A DNA stretch of 40,903 nt from the NCBI GenBank assembly GCA_945869695.1, contig CAMBPV010000017.1, forward strand, positions 1 through 40,903. Reading direction: 5' to 3'. Position 1 is the first letter of the stretch, and each line of letters starts with the position of its first letter. Shown here piece after piece: positions 32,474 through 40,397 of the stretch. The translations under genes and the position numbers were made by a program. Under the pieces are notes generated by a model. The model was not told the origin of the DNA. It saw only the letters and a list, made by a program, of their open reading frames with translations, and ran no database searches. The DNA comes from Prosthecobacter debontii (GTDB lineage: Bacteria > Verrucomicrobiota > Verrucomicrobiia > Verrucomicrobiales > Verrucomicrobiaceae).

Positions 32474-35302
32474 ATGAAACAAGGTATCCTCGCACTCTTT
32501 GTCCTTCTCATCTTTCAGTCAGTCACCCTGGCTCTGGCTCCTCCCTGGCCTCAGGAAGGAAGTGATCTGAAGGCTGATGCCAAGGTGACTTACGGACGCT
32601 TAGACAACGGATTGCGTTACATCATTTTGCCGAATGAGGAGCCGCCGGGCCGGGCGAGTCTCCGGCTTTACATGGACGTGGGTTCCCTGATGGAAATGGA
32701 TGACCAACAGGGCATGGCTCACTTTTTGGAGCACATGGCCTTCAATGGCTCGCGGAATTTCGCGAGCGGAAAAATGATTGAGTATTTTCAACGCTTGGGC
32801 ATGGCGTTCGGAGCGGATACCAATGCGCACACCTCATTCATGGAGACCGTTTACCAACTCGAGTTGCCTAAAGTGGAGGAGGCATTTTTTGCGGACGGGA
32901 TCAAACTCTTCAGTGACTACCTCGACGGAATGCTCCTGGGAAAAGTGGAGATTGATCGTGAGCGCGGGATCATCTTGAGTGAAAAATTGAGCCGTGATTC
33001 CGTGGAATACCGCACCATGCTCGAGGGTTTTAAGTTCTCGTTGCCTGAGGGGTTGATCTCCCGCCGCCTGCCGATCGGGCAAGAGGAAACCATCAAATCG
33101 ATGACGCGGGAGCGTTTCATCGATTTTTATGAGACCTACTACACGCCGCAACGCGCCGTTGTCGTGGTTGTTGGCGATATCAAAGAACCGGCATTGGTCG
33201 AAGCCCTGATTAAATCCCATTTTAAGGATGCGAAGCCTCGCCGTGAAAAATCCCCGAATCCTGATATGGGAAAGGTGAGTGCCGGGCGTGGTCTGGTTGC
33301 CAAATTGCATCACGAGAAAGACGCTCCAGCGACTGATATTTCGATCGAGGTTCTCCGCCCTGCCAAAGTTGTCCCGGACACTGCGGTTCGTCGGCGCGAG
33401 TTGATGGTGCGTGACATGGGGGATTTGATGTTGAACACCCGGTTCTCCCAGTTGGCGAAGGCCGAGAATGCCGCGATCATGTCCGGGGAATCCTACTCTT
33501 ACGAGTACTTGGAGTTTGTGGAGGTCAACGGAGTCATGGCCAAATGCAAGCCGGAGAAGTGGAAGGATGCGTTGGCCCTTATCGAGCAAGAGCTTCGTCG
33601 TGCGCTGTTGCATGGCTTCACGGACTCTGAGTTTGAGGAAGCAAAGGCGACTTACCTCAAGGGTGCTAAGTTGCGCGCCGAGCAGGCGAGCACGCGTCAG
33701 TCAAAGGTGTTGGCCAGTCAGATCGTGAGCGTTCTGGCTGCGCACAAAGTTTTCACCCATCCGTCTGATGATCTTCCGCGTGTCGAGGCTGCGTTGGCTA
33801 CGCTCAAAAAAGAAGAGTGTCTGAGTGCGTTCGTGGCAGGCTGGGATTCCAAAGACATCGCGATTTTTGTGGGAGGAAATCTGAAACTGGATGGCGATTC
33901 ATCCGGAGCCATTTTGTCGGCATACAAGGAGAGTCATGCGAAGCCCGTGGCTGCGCCTGCGAATGAGAAAACCGCTTCCTTCGCCTATACCAACTTCGGT
34001 CCCGCAGGGAAGGTGGCGTCTCGCAATGAGGTGAAGGATCTGGAGATTACCCAAATCGTCTTCGAGAACAACGTGCGTTTGAATTTGAAAGCGACTCCCT
34101 TTCAGAAAAATGCAGTCAACGTGTTGGTTAGCTTTGGTGGCGGAAAATTGGATGCACCGAAGGATAAGGCGGGTCTAATTCCCTTCGCTCAGAGCACATT
34201 TGAGTTGGGTGGATTGGTGAAGCATGACTCTGATGAGATTCGCCGTCTGTTTGCGAGTCAGACAGTCAGCGCTGATTTCTCGGTGGGGGATGAGGCCTTC
34301 TTGCTTGGGGGTAAGACCACTCCGACTGACCTTGTGGCGCAGATGCAACTCCTGGCGGCTTACGTGACGGCACCGGGTTATCGGGAGGAGGCTGAGCGTC
34401 AATTCAGACAGAGCATCGGGCCGATGTACACGAGCCTGGCCCATACGGCTGAGGGCATCATGACGGATAAGGTATCGGGGTTTATCCACTCGGAGGATCC
34501 TCGCTTCGGATTTCCAGACCAAGCAGAGCTCGAAAAGATCACCACGGCTGATCTGAAATCTTGGATGGCAAAGCCGTTGTCTGAGGCCTGGATGGAAGTG
34601 ACGGTCCTGGGCGATATTGACGTCGAGAAGGCAATCGCTGCGGTTTCACAGACATTCGGTGCCTTGCCCAAGCGTGAATCCCGGAAACCGGACTACTTGG
34701 CAGAGAGGATTGTGGGTTTTCCGACTGAGCCGAAGTCCAAGGAGTTTCGCTTCACCACGGAGATCCCAAAGGCAGTGGCCACGATTTATTGGCCCACGGA
34801 TGACATGAGCGATATCCAGCGCACCCGAAGGCTCTCTCTGCTGGGTTCAGTGCTCGATGATCGACTTCGTTTGAAGGTTCGTGAAGAACTCGGAGAGACC
34901 TACAGCCCTGCCTGTTACCATGTCGCGAATGATACTTTTAAAGGCTACGGCTACATGACGGCCATGATCGAGTGTAAGCCTGAGCAGGCTGAAAAGATTG
35001 GTGCGCTCGTGATCCAAATTGCGGATGGGTTGGCGACAGGGTCGATCTCGGATGATGAGTTTGAGCGGGCTCGGAAGCCGATTCTTGAGCAACTTGCTCA
35101 GATGCGCCGGGATAACCGCTACTGGAGCCAAAATGTGCTGCGGAACAGCCAGGAGCATCCGGAACGGTTGGCTTGGGCACGCAGCCTGGTGTCGGATTTT
35201 GATGGTATCACGAGGTCTGACCTGGAAGCTTTTGCCAAGACCTATCTCGGAGCGGCTCGGGCGATCACCGTCAATGTGATGCCAGACGTGGCGAAGCCTT
35301 GA
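32474..35302 (+). CDS. M16 family zinc metallopeptidase (PqqL-like pitrilysin)
   Basis: 942 residues from the ATG at 32474, which starts a signal peptide (MKQGILALFVLLIFQSVTLA). The inverted zinc motif is HFLEH at residues 83-87, in GMAHFLEHMAFNGSRNF; a further zinc-ligand glutamate is expected in the ETVYQLELPKVEEAFF segment about 75 residues later. Four repeated M16 domains are implied by length: an active N-terminal half and an inactive C-terminal half with a typical REELGETYSP segment. The pattern fits periplasmic two-half M16 peptidases such as PqqL. A longer frame from 32390 adds 28 residues and is not needed. Role: degradation of peptides in the periplasm; substrate unknown. Confidence 0.93.
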   Translation: MKQGILALFVLLIFQSVTLALAPPWPQEGSDLKADAKVTYGRLDNGLRYIILPNEEPPGRASLRLYMDVGSLMEMDDQQGMAHFLEHMAFNGSRNFASGKMIEYFQRLGMAFGADTNAHTSFMETVYQLELPKVEEAFFADGIKLFSDYLDGMLLGKVEIDRERGIILSEKLSRDSVEYRTMLEGFKFSLPEGLISRRLPIGQEETIKSMTRERFIDFYETYYTPQRAVVVVVGDIKEPALVEALIKSHFKDAKPRREKSPNPDMGKVSAGRGLVAKLHHEKDAPATDISIEVLRPAKVVPDTAVRRRELMVRDMGDLMLNTRFSQLAKAENAAIMSGESYSYEYLEFVEVNGVMAKCKPEKWKDALALIEQELRRALLHGFTDSEFEEAKATYLKGAKLRAEQASTRQSKVLASQIVSVLAAHKVFTHPSDDLPRVEAALATLKKEECLSAFVAGWDSKDIAIFVGGNLKLDGDSSGAILSAYKESHAKPVAAPANEKTASFAYTNFGPAGKVASRNEVKDLEITQIVFENNVRLNLKATPFQKNAVNVLVSFGGGKLDAPKDKAGLIPFAQSTFELGGLVKHDSDEIRRLFASQTVSADFSVGDEAFLLGGKTTPTDLVAQMQLLAAYVTAPGYREEAERQFRQSIGPMYTSLAHTAEGIMTDKVSGFIHSEDPRFGFPDQAELEKITTADLKSWMAKPLSEAWMEVTVLGDIDVEKAIAAVSQTFGALPKRESRKPDYLAERIVGFPTEPKSKEFRFTTEIPKAVATIYWPTDDMSDIQRTRRLSLLGSVLDDRLRLKVREELGETYSPACYHVANDTFKGYGYMTAMIECKPEQAEKIGALVIQIADGLATGSISDDEFERARKPILEQLAQMRRDNRYWSQNVLRNSQEHPERLAWARSLVSDFDGITRSDLEAFAKTYLGAARAITVNVMPDVAKP

Positions 35303-35502
35303 TCTGGTAAGCCGATTTCAGGAATAACCTTTGCTATTGGCTCTGAGCGGGACGAGGCATAGGGTGTTCGAGCTAGACCCCTGAAGAATTATAGGCATGG
35401 CAGTTCATCAGGTGAGTTTGTGTATTCATTGGTGATTTTTAAACCCGACCCTCGGGACCAGTCTGCAAGGAAGAGACCGGTATCTGCAAGAAATCCAAAA
35501 AT
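35303..35502 (+). promoter_or_regulatory. Leader region of the RRM protein gene
   Basis: 200 nt. Near the gene are a small hairpin CCCGA-CCC-TCGGG (35444-35456) and an 8-nt direct repeat TCTGCAAG at 35462-35469 and 35483-35490, 21 nt apart, which is two turns of DNA. A weak promoter is possible: TTCGAG at 35367-35372 with TTATAG at 35389-35394, spacing 16. No Shine-Dalgarno lies directly before the ATG. RRM genes of this type in cyanobacteria have cold-responsive leaders; an equivalent here is inference. Confidence 0.35.
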
Positions 35503-35853
35503 ATGAATACCAAGATGTATGTGGGGAATCTCACGTTTGAAGCAACTGAAGCCGAAATCCGTGACCTTTTCAGCCAGCACGGCCCAGTGAACGAAGTGGC
35601 AGTGGTCATGGACCGCGAGACCAATCGCCCACGTGGCTTTGCTTTCGTGACGATGAACTCCAAGGAAGGCATGGACAATGCCATCCGCGAACTCGACGGG
35701 AAGGCCTGGAATGGTCGGCCATTGACCGTGAACGAAGCCCGCCCACGTGAAGAACGCCCAGCCTACGGTGGTGGCGGCGGTGGCCGTGGCAACGGCGGTG
35801 GTGGCGGTCGCGGTGGCAAAGGCGGCGGTGGTGGTGGTGGTGGTCGCTGGTAG
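35503..35853 (+). CDS. Glycine-rich RRM RNA-binding protein
   Basis: 116 residues. A single RNA recognition motif fills residues 3-80: RNP2 is MYVGNL (5-10) and RNP1 is RGFAFVTM (44-51), both with the aromatic residues that stack on RNA. The tail (about 85-116) is almost only Gly with a few Arg, Asn and Lys, ending GGRW, an RGG-like extension that can add RNA affinity or promote condensation. Such small RRM proteins are common in cyanobacteria and Verrucomicrobia and are associated with cold response and RNA chaperoning. It is a single-gene unit with its own leader and a strong intrinsic terminator. Confidence 0.95.
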   Translation: MNTKMYVGNLTFEATEAEIRDLFSQHGPVNEVAVVMDRETNRPRGFAFVTMNSKEGMDNAIRELDGKAWNGRPLTVNEARPREERPAYGGGGGGRGNGGGGGRGGKGGGGGGGGRW

Positions 35854-35894
35854 CCTCCGATCACCCATTTAGGGTGTTGCTGATTTATCTCTGA

Positions 35895-35928
35895 GAAGGT
35901 TCCTTTGAAAAGAGGAGCCTTCTTTTTT
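35895..35928 (+). terminator. Intrinsic terminator of the RRM gene
   Basis: The stem GAAGGTTCCT (35895-35904) pairs with AGGAGCCTTC (35913-35922) over 10 bp with one G-T wobble, around an 8-nt loop TTGAAAAG, followed by TTTTTT. It lies 42 nt after the stop codon. This shows that intrinsic termination is used here as well as Rho. Confidence 0.9.
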
Positions 35929-36033
35929 ATCCAAGCTTCTGAGTTTTGTGAGCTTGAATCAGGCGTTGAGATCGGTTTCAATGCCAATCAGATTTTCGTT
36001 CCGTCACTTGCCACACATTGATTCATTTTTCTT

Positions 36034-37125
36034 ATGATGAAGCGCCGCACTTTTCTATCTGCCGCGTCTGGGGGCATCCTTCCAGTTGCATGGTCGGCTG
36101 ACGAAAAGGTGCCGAGTCCGATGGGAATTGTGATCCACTCTTATGGTCGCCGATGGCAGGGGAAGGACTCGAGTGTGAAGTTTCCACCTTTTGAAAATGC
36201 ACTGGATGTCTTGGATCACTGTCAGCAAATCGGGGCCGGGGGTCTCCAAGTGGGCGTTGATGGATGGTCGGCTGACTTTGCCGGCAAGGTGAGGGACACC
36301 CGGGAGTCCTATGGGCTCTACTTTGAGGGTAGCGTAGCTTTGCCGAAGACGGAAGGTGAGGTGCCTGCATTTGATAAAGCAATCCGGTTAGGGAAAGAGG
36401 CTGGAGCCCGGATTTTCCGCACTTACCTCGGTGGTCGGCGTTACGAGGATTTCTCGAAACTGGCGGAATTCAAAGCTTACAAGGAACAGGCTTTACGCTC
36501 CCTCCAGTTGTCTGAACCCATTGCCAAAAGATATGATGTGAAGATCGGTGTCGAGAATCACAAGGACTTTGAAAGCCCTGAATTGGTAGAACTCCTCCAA
36601 CGTGTCTCCAGCGAGAACATTGGGGCCTGCATTGATCTTGGGAACAGCATTGCCTTGCTCGAAGATCCGATGGACACGGTGACTAACTTGGCACCCTTTG
36701 CGGTGACCACTCATGTTAAGGACATGGCGGCAAGGGAGACGCCTGAGGGCTTTCTGCTCTCTGAGGTTCCGTTGGGGCAGGGGATCTTGGATCTGCCCAA
36801 GATGCTGGAAGTGATCCGGAGGTTGAATCCTGAAGTGAAGCTGAATTTGGAAATGATCACGCGCGATCCCCTTTCCATCGATTGTTTGGACCCTGGCTAC
36901 TGGGCGACGTTTCCTGAAAAGCCGGGGGCGCACTTGGCGGCCACATTAAAAATGGTGCGGACTTGCGGTGTGGCTGATTTACCTTTCGTATCGGGTAAGT
37001 CCGCAGAAGCGGTGTTGGCGTATGAGGAGGATAACATTTTAAAGTCCCTTCAGTATGCAGGACAGTCTCTCGGCCTCGCCTATCATGGCCAAAAATTCAC
37101 CACAGAAGACATCGATGAAAAATAG
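36034..37125 (+). CDS. Tat-exported sugar phosphate isomerase/epimerase-like protein
   Basis: 363 residues (an ATG three nucleotides later, giving MKRRTFLS, may be the true start). The N-terminus MKRRTFLSAASGG is a twin-arginine signal followed by a short hydrophobic stretch. The barrel shows Glu in KIGVENHKDF, Asp in GACIDLGNS, His in TTHVKDM and Glu in LNLEMITRD, all ligand-type positions of the AP-endonuclease-2 fold. The barrel begins with PMGIVIHSYGRR. The last 11 nt overlap the PQQ propeller gene, so they are cotranscribed and possibly translationally coupled. It differs clearly from the Tat-exported member at 22544. Substrate unknown. Confidence 0.87.
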   Translation: MMKRRTFLSAASGGILPVAWSADEKVPSPMGIVIHSYGRRWQGKDSSVKFPPFENALDVLDHCQQIGAGGLQVGVDGWSADFAGKVRDTRESYGLYFEGSVALPKTEGEVPAFDKAIRLGKEAGARIFRTYLGGRRYEDFSKLAEFKAYKEQALRSLQLSEPIAKRYDVKIGVENHKDFESPELVELLQRVSSENIGACIDLGNSIALLEDPMDTVTNLAPFAVTTHVKDMAARETPEGFLLSEVPLGQGILDLPKMLEVIRRLNPEVKLNLEMITRDPLSIDCLDPGYWATFPEKPGAHLAATLKMVRTCGVADLPFVSGKSAEAVLAYEEDNILKSLQYAGQSLGLAYHGQKFTTEDIDEK

Positions 37126-38311
37126 CATAGCTCTCCTTTCACTCTCTCTCATCACTTCGCAGGCGTCCCTGGCGGGGGATTGGCCCCATTGGCGCGGCAA
37201 AAACTTTGATGGAATTTCGACCGAAAAAATCATTGCCTCAGGCACTCCCAAAGAACTGTGGAAGGCGGAGGTTGGAATCGGTTTTTCCTCATTTAGCGTG
37301 GCCGATGGGCGTGTTTATACCATGGGTCACGAAGGGGGGAAGGATACGGTCTGGTGTCTAGATGCGGCCACCGGTGCGAAAGTCTGGGCTCACAGCTACG
37401 ATGCTGATCTCGGTGACAAATACTACGAAGGTGGCACGAGTGGCACGCCCACGGTGGATGAGAACCGGGTTTACGCGTTCAGTCGGTGGGGTGATGTCTT
37501 TTGCCTCGATGCGGCGAGTGGGAAGGTGGTTTGGAGTGTGAACCCCCGTCAGGATGAAGATTATCGCATTCCAGATTGGGGCTTTGGCGGATCCGTTCTT
37601 GTGGCGGGAACCGCATTAATTTTGAACATGGGTGAGTCGGGTGTCGCGTTGGACAAAGCGACGGGCAAGAAGTTGTGGAAATCGGCAAACAAGGATGCGG
37701 GCTACTCCACGCCGGTTCCCTACGACGCAGGTGGGAAGAAGGCGGCGATCCTCGGCTCTGGTCGCAGTTACATTGGCGTAGAGATTTCAACAGGTAAGGT
37801 GCTTTGGTCGCATGATTGGCGGACGAGCTATGGGGTGAACGCGGCCGACGCCATCGTTCAAAATGGTCAGGCCTTCATTTCTTCAGGGTATGAAAAAGGT
37901 GCCGCTCTTCTGAAGTTGGGCGAGGGGGAGCCTGAGGTGATTTGGCAGAGCAAGGCAATGCGGAATCAAATGAGCCCCTCCATTTTGGTGGATGGGCACC
38001 TCTACGGAATTGACGGAAACGAATCCAAAAACGCGGCGCTCAAGTGCATTGACCGGGCCACGGGTGCCGAGAAATGGACGTATCCGGATTCAGGATGCGG
38101 CTCAGTAACCGTGGCGGGTGACCAACTCGTGGTGCTCAGTGACGCGGGGGAATTATCGATCGGCAAATTGTCTCCAGAGGCATTTAAGCCAGGGGTGAAG
38201 GCACGGGTCTTGTCGGGTCGTTGCTGGACGGTTTCTGTGGTGTCGAATGGCCGGTTATACTGCCGGAATGCCGAGGGGAAGGTTGTTTGTTTGGATGTGG
38301 CTGCGCCTTAA
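37115..38311 (+). CDS. Secreted PQQ-like beta-propeller protein
   Basis: 398 residues from the ATG at 37115, which begins the signal peptide MKNSIALLSLSLITSQASLA; the frame opens earlier (37055) inside the preceding gene but without signal. The mature protein starts GDWPHWRGKNFDG, a common opening of PVC outer PQQ-propeller proteins. Repeats with the tryptophan-docking pattern are visible: CLDAATGAKVWAH, CLDAASGKVVWSV, ALDKATGKKLWKS, GVEISTGKVLWSH, CIDRATGAEKWTY. It lacks obvious PQQ-dehydrogenase active-site residues and a heme motif, so it may be a scaffold rather than an enzyme. It overlaps the Tat isomerase gene by 11 nt, a likely functional pair, and ends 9 nt before the convergent prfB. 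Confidence 0.88.
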   Translation: MKNSIALLSLSLITSQASLAGDWPHWRGKNFDGISTEKIIASGTPKELWKAEVGIGFSSFSVADGRVYTMGHEGGKDTVWCLDAATGAKVWAHSYDADLGDKYYEGGTSGTPTVDENRVYAFSRWGDVFCLDAASGKVVWSVNPRQDEDYRIPDWGFGGSVLVAGTALILNMGESGVALDKATGKKLWKSANKDAGYSTPVPYDAGGKKAAILGSGRSYIGVEISTGKVLWSHDWRTSYGVNAADAIVQNGQAFISSGYEKGAALLKLGEGEPEVIWQSKAMRNQMSPSILVDGHLYGIDGNESKNAALKCIDRATGAEKWTYPDSGCGSVTVAGDQLVVLSDAGELSIGKLSPEAFKPGVKARVLSGRCWTVSVVSNGRLYCRNAEGKVVCLDVAAP

Positions 38312-38320
38312 CGGGTGCGG

Positions 38321-39482
38321 CTAGACATCCAAGTCGGTGTCTCCATCCCCTGACTTCCGCCCACGGAGCTTGGCCTCAATGAAGGGGTCTAATGCGCCGT
38401 CCATCACAGCCTGCACGCTACTGGTTTTTTCACCCGTGCGATGATCTTTCACCATCTGGTAAGGCTGGAAAACGTAGGAGCGGATCTGACTTCCCCAAGC
38501 GATGTCGGCGGTCTCGCCATATTGACGCTCGATCTCGGCCTTCTTTTTATCTTCCTCGACCTGATAGAGTTTTGCCTTGAGCATGTTCAGAGCCTTGGCT
38601 CGGTTCTTTGGTTGAGAGCGCTCGACCTGACAGGCCACGATGATGCCCGAGGGGATGTGCGTGATGCGCACGGCAGTCTCCACCTTATTGACGTTCTGAC
38701 CGCCTTTGCCGCCCGCGCGATAGGTGTCCACTTTCAAATCATCATCTCGGACAACGATGTTGATGTCTTCATCCGAGTCAGGAGTGGCGTCAACACTGGC
38801 AAATGAGGTGTGCCTCTTTTTGGCAGCATCAAAAGGGGAGATGCGCACGAGGCGATGGACGCCCCGCTCAGCCTGCAGGAAGCCATAAGCATTTTCGCCG
38901 ACGATCTCAATGGTGACCGAACGAAGGCCCACTTCATCACCGGCTTGATAGTCGATGATCTGAGTCTTGTAGCCCTTCCGCTCGCACCAGCGCTGATACA
39001 TGCGCATCAGCATGTCGGCCCAGTCACAGGCTTCTGTGCCGCCGGCACCCGCATGAATGGTGATGAAGGCATTCCCATGGTCAAACTCACCCGAGAGCAA
39101 TTGACCCAATTCAAAGGAACCCAAGTCCTTTTCCAGGGAGGCAAACTCAGACTCCACCTCACGCCAGGATCCGGTGCCACCGTCCTCCTTGGCCAGTTCG
39201 ACTAAAACGGGCAAGTCTTCCAGTCGCTGGGTGAGATCCTTGAGAGGGAGAAGGATGCGCTCGATCTCTTTGGTGCGTGCGCCTACCTTTCGAGCACCAT
39301 TCGGATCATCCCAGAAGCCGGGACGCGATTGCTTGTCTTCGAGTTCAGCGAGCTCGCTTGAAAGCTTCGGGAGGTCAAAGAAACCTCCTGAGCGCGGCGA
39401 GGCGGTCTTTGAGGCTGTCGATATCGAAAGCCTGCAGGTCGGTGAGTACGGCCTTGTTCGTTTTTTCCATAAGAGCGCTCAT
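38321..39482 (-). CDS. prfB: Peptide chain release factor 2, made by programmed +1 frameshift
   Basis: RF2 releases proteins at UGA and UAA stop codons. The gene is in two frames. The first runs from the ATG at 39482 (or 39470) for 35 codons to a UGA at 39375-39377. After CUU at 39378-39380 the ribosome must skip one base and continue from GAC at 39376-39374 to the stop at 38321, giving about 386 residues, close to the family length. The second part has the stop-codon recognition tripeptide SPF in VRISPFD, the catalytic GGQ in [16 protein letters not shown], and the acidic [17 protein letters not shown]. The last residues are acidic (DGDTDLDV). An ATG at 39214 in the second frame would lose the N-terminal domain and is not the start. 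Confidence 0.97.
39374..39389 (-). promoter_or_regulatory. prfB programmed frameshift site
   Basis: On the coding strand the sequence is AGGAGG-TTT-CTT-TGA-C: a perfect Shine-Dalgarno-like AGGAGG, a 3-nt spacer, the slippery CTT, and the in-frame UGA followed by C. This is the arrangement of the E. coli site, with an even stronger anti-16S match. RF2 shortage slows termination at the weak UGAC and lets the ribosome slip +1, so RF2 controls its own level. Confidence 0.98.
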
Positions 39483-39528
39483 GCTACTGTGGGCGCAGGG
39501 TAACGCAAGAGGCAGAGTGAAAACGAAG

Positions 39529-40278
39529 CTACTTCATCAAATCAGTGACTTTCGGCAAAATGGCTTGGGACCATTTTTCATAGCCAGCTTCGTTGAGATG
39601 GAGGAGGTCTGGCATGATCTCTTTTGGGAGTATTCCGGCAGATTGCAGGAAGGTTTCGCTGATGTCCATGTAATGCACGCTTTGGCCATCAGCGAGTTTG
39701 CTGATGATGGCGTTTGTTGCGATGTTCTGTTTGCGCTTGTCGTCATTGGCGTCTGCTCCACGAGGGAAGATGCCCAGAAGTAGGATTTTCATTTGCGGCT
39801 GTTTTTCTCGCAGCAGCTTAATGATGGCGCTCACGCCTTCGGCTGTTTGCTCAGCAGTGGATTGATAAATCGCGCCATTCAATTCGGCCTGGGGGCGGCC
39901 TTGATGGCCGGTGTTGTTGGTGCCGATCATGAGGACGGTCAGTTTTGGTTTCAAGCCGTCATAGTTTCCATTTTGCAGGCGCCAGAGAACGTGCTCGGTG
40001 CGGTCGCCGCCGATACCAAAATTAGCTGCCTTCATGGGTGCGAAGTGTTTCTCCCATGATGCTTTACCCTTTCCACTCCAGCCTTGGGTTATGGAATCGC
40101 CGAGAAAGACGAGCGGCGCCTCACCTTGCTTGGAGATTACGTTGAAGGACTCGTGGCGTTTCATCCAGCCGGCATCTCTCGGAACCGGAGAAGTGGCAAA
40201 GTTTTTGGGCTGCTCTGCCCGCAAAATAAGAGGGGCGGTGAGGAAGATGGCAAGGCTGAGTTGGAAGATTGAGTTCAT
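39529..40278 (-). CDS. Secreted SGNH/GDSL hydrolase (PAF-acetylhydrolase-like)
   Basis: 249 residues from the ATG at 40278, which begins a signal peptide (MNSIFQLSLAIFLTAPLILRA). SGNH blocks in order: GDSITQGW at residues 60-67 with nucleophile Ser62; GIGGDRTEHVLWRL with the block II glycine; GTNNTG with the block III asparagine; and DLLHLNEAGY with Asp224 and His227. This order resembles the platelet-activating-factor acetylhydrolase beta/gamma group, found in PVC bacteria as esterases acting on acetylated sugars. The function here is not fixed. The gene follows the pnp terminator and precedes prfB by 46 nt. Confidence 0.9.
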   Translation of the reverse strand: MNSIFQLSLAIFLTAPLILRAEQPKNFATSPVPRDAGWMKRHESFNVISKQGEAPLVFLGDSITQGWSGKGKASWEKHFAPMKAANFGIGGDRTEHVLWRLQNGNYDGLKPKLTVLMIGTNNTGHQGRPQAELNGAIYQSTAEQTAEGVSAIIKLLREKQPQMKILLLGIFPRGADANDDKRKQNIATNAIISKLADGQSVHYMDISETFLQSAGILPKEIMPDLLHLNEAGYEKWSQAILPKVTDLMK

Positions 40279-40337
40279 GGTTGGAACTTCCACTGGAGCA
40301 CGGGGTAGAGACTGTGCAATGAGATCCTCAAGACACA

Positions 40338-40374
40338 AAAAAACCGGGGAATGCAATGCACTCCCCGGTTTTTT
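40338..40374 (-). terminator. Strong hairpin terminator after pnp
   Basis: Perfect 13-bp stem: AAAAAACCGGGGA (40338-40350) and TCCCCGGTTTTTT (40362-40374), loop ATGCAATGCAC. On the minus strand a T-run follows the GC-rich part of the stem, ending pnp transcription 24 nt after the stop codon at 40398-40400. A- and T-runs on both sides make it bidirectional in principle. Confidence 0.92.
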
Positions 40375-40397
40375 GAATCCTTAAAGGACTGAACGTT

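Noticed and set aside
35303-35502. Possible tRNA, suggested by a GTTCGAG inside the leader
   Set aside because: No acceptor or anticodon stem can be formed around it.
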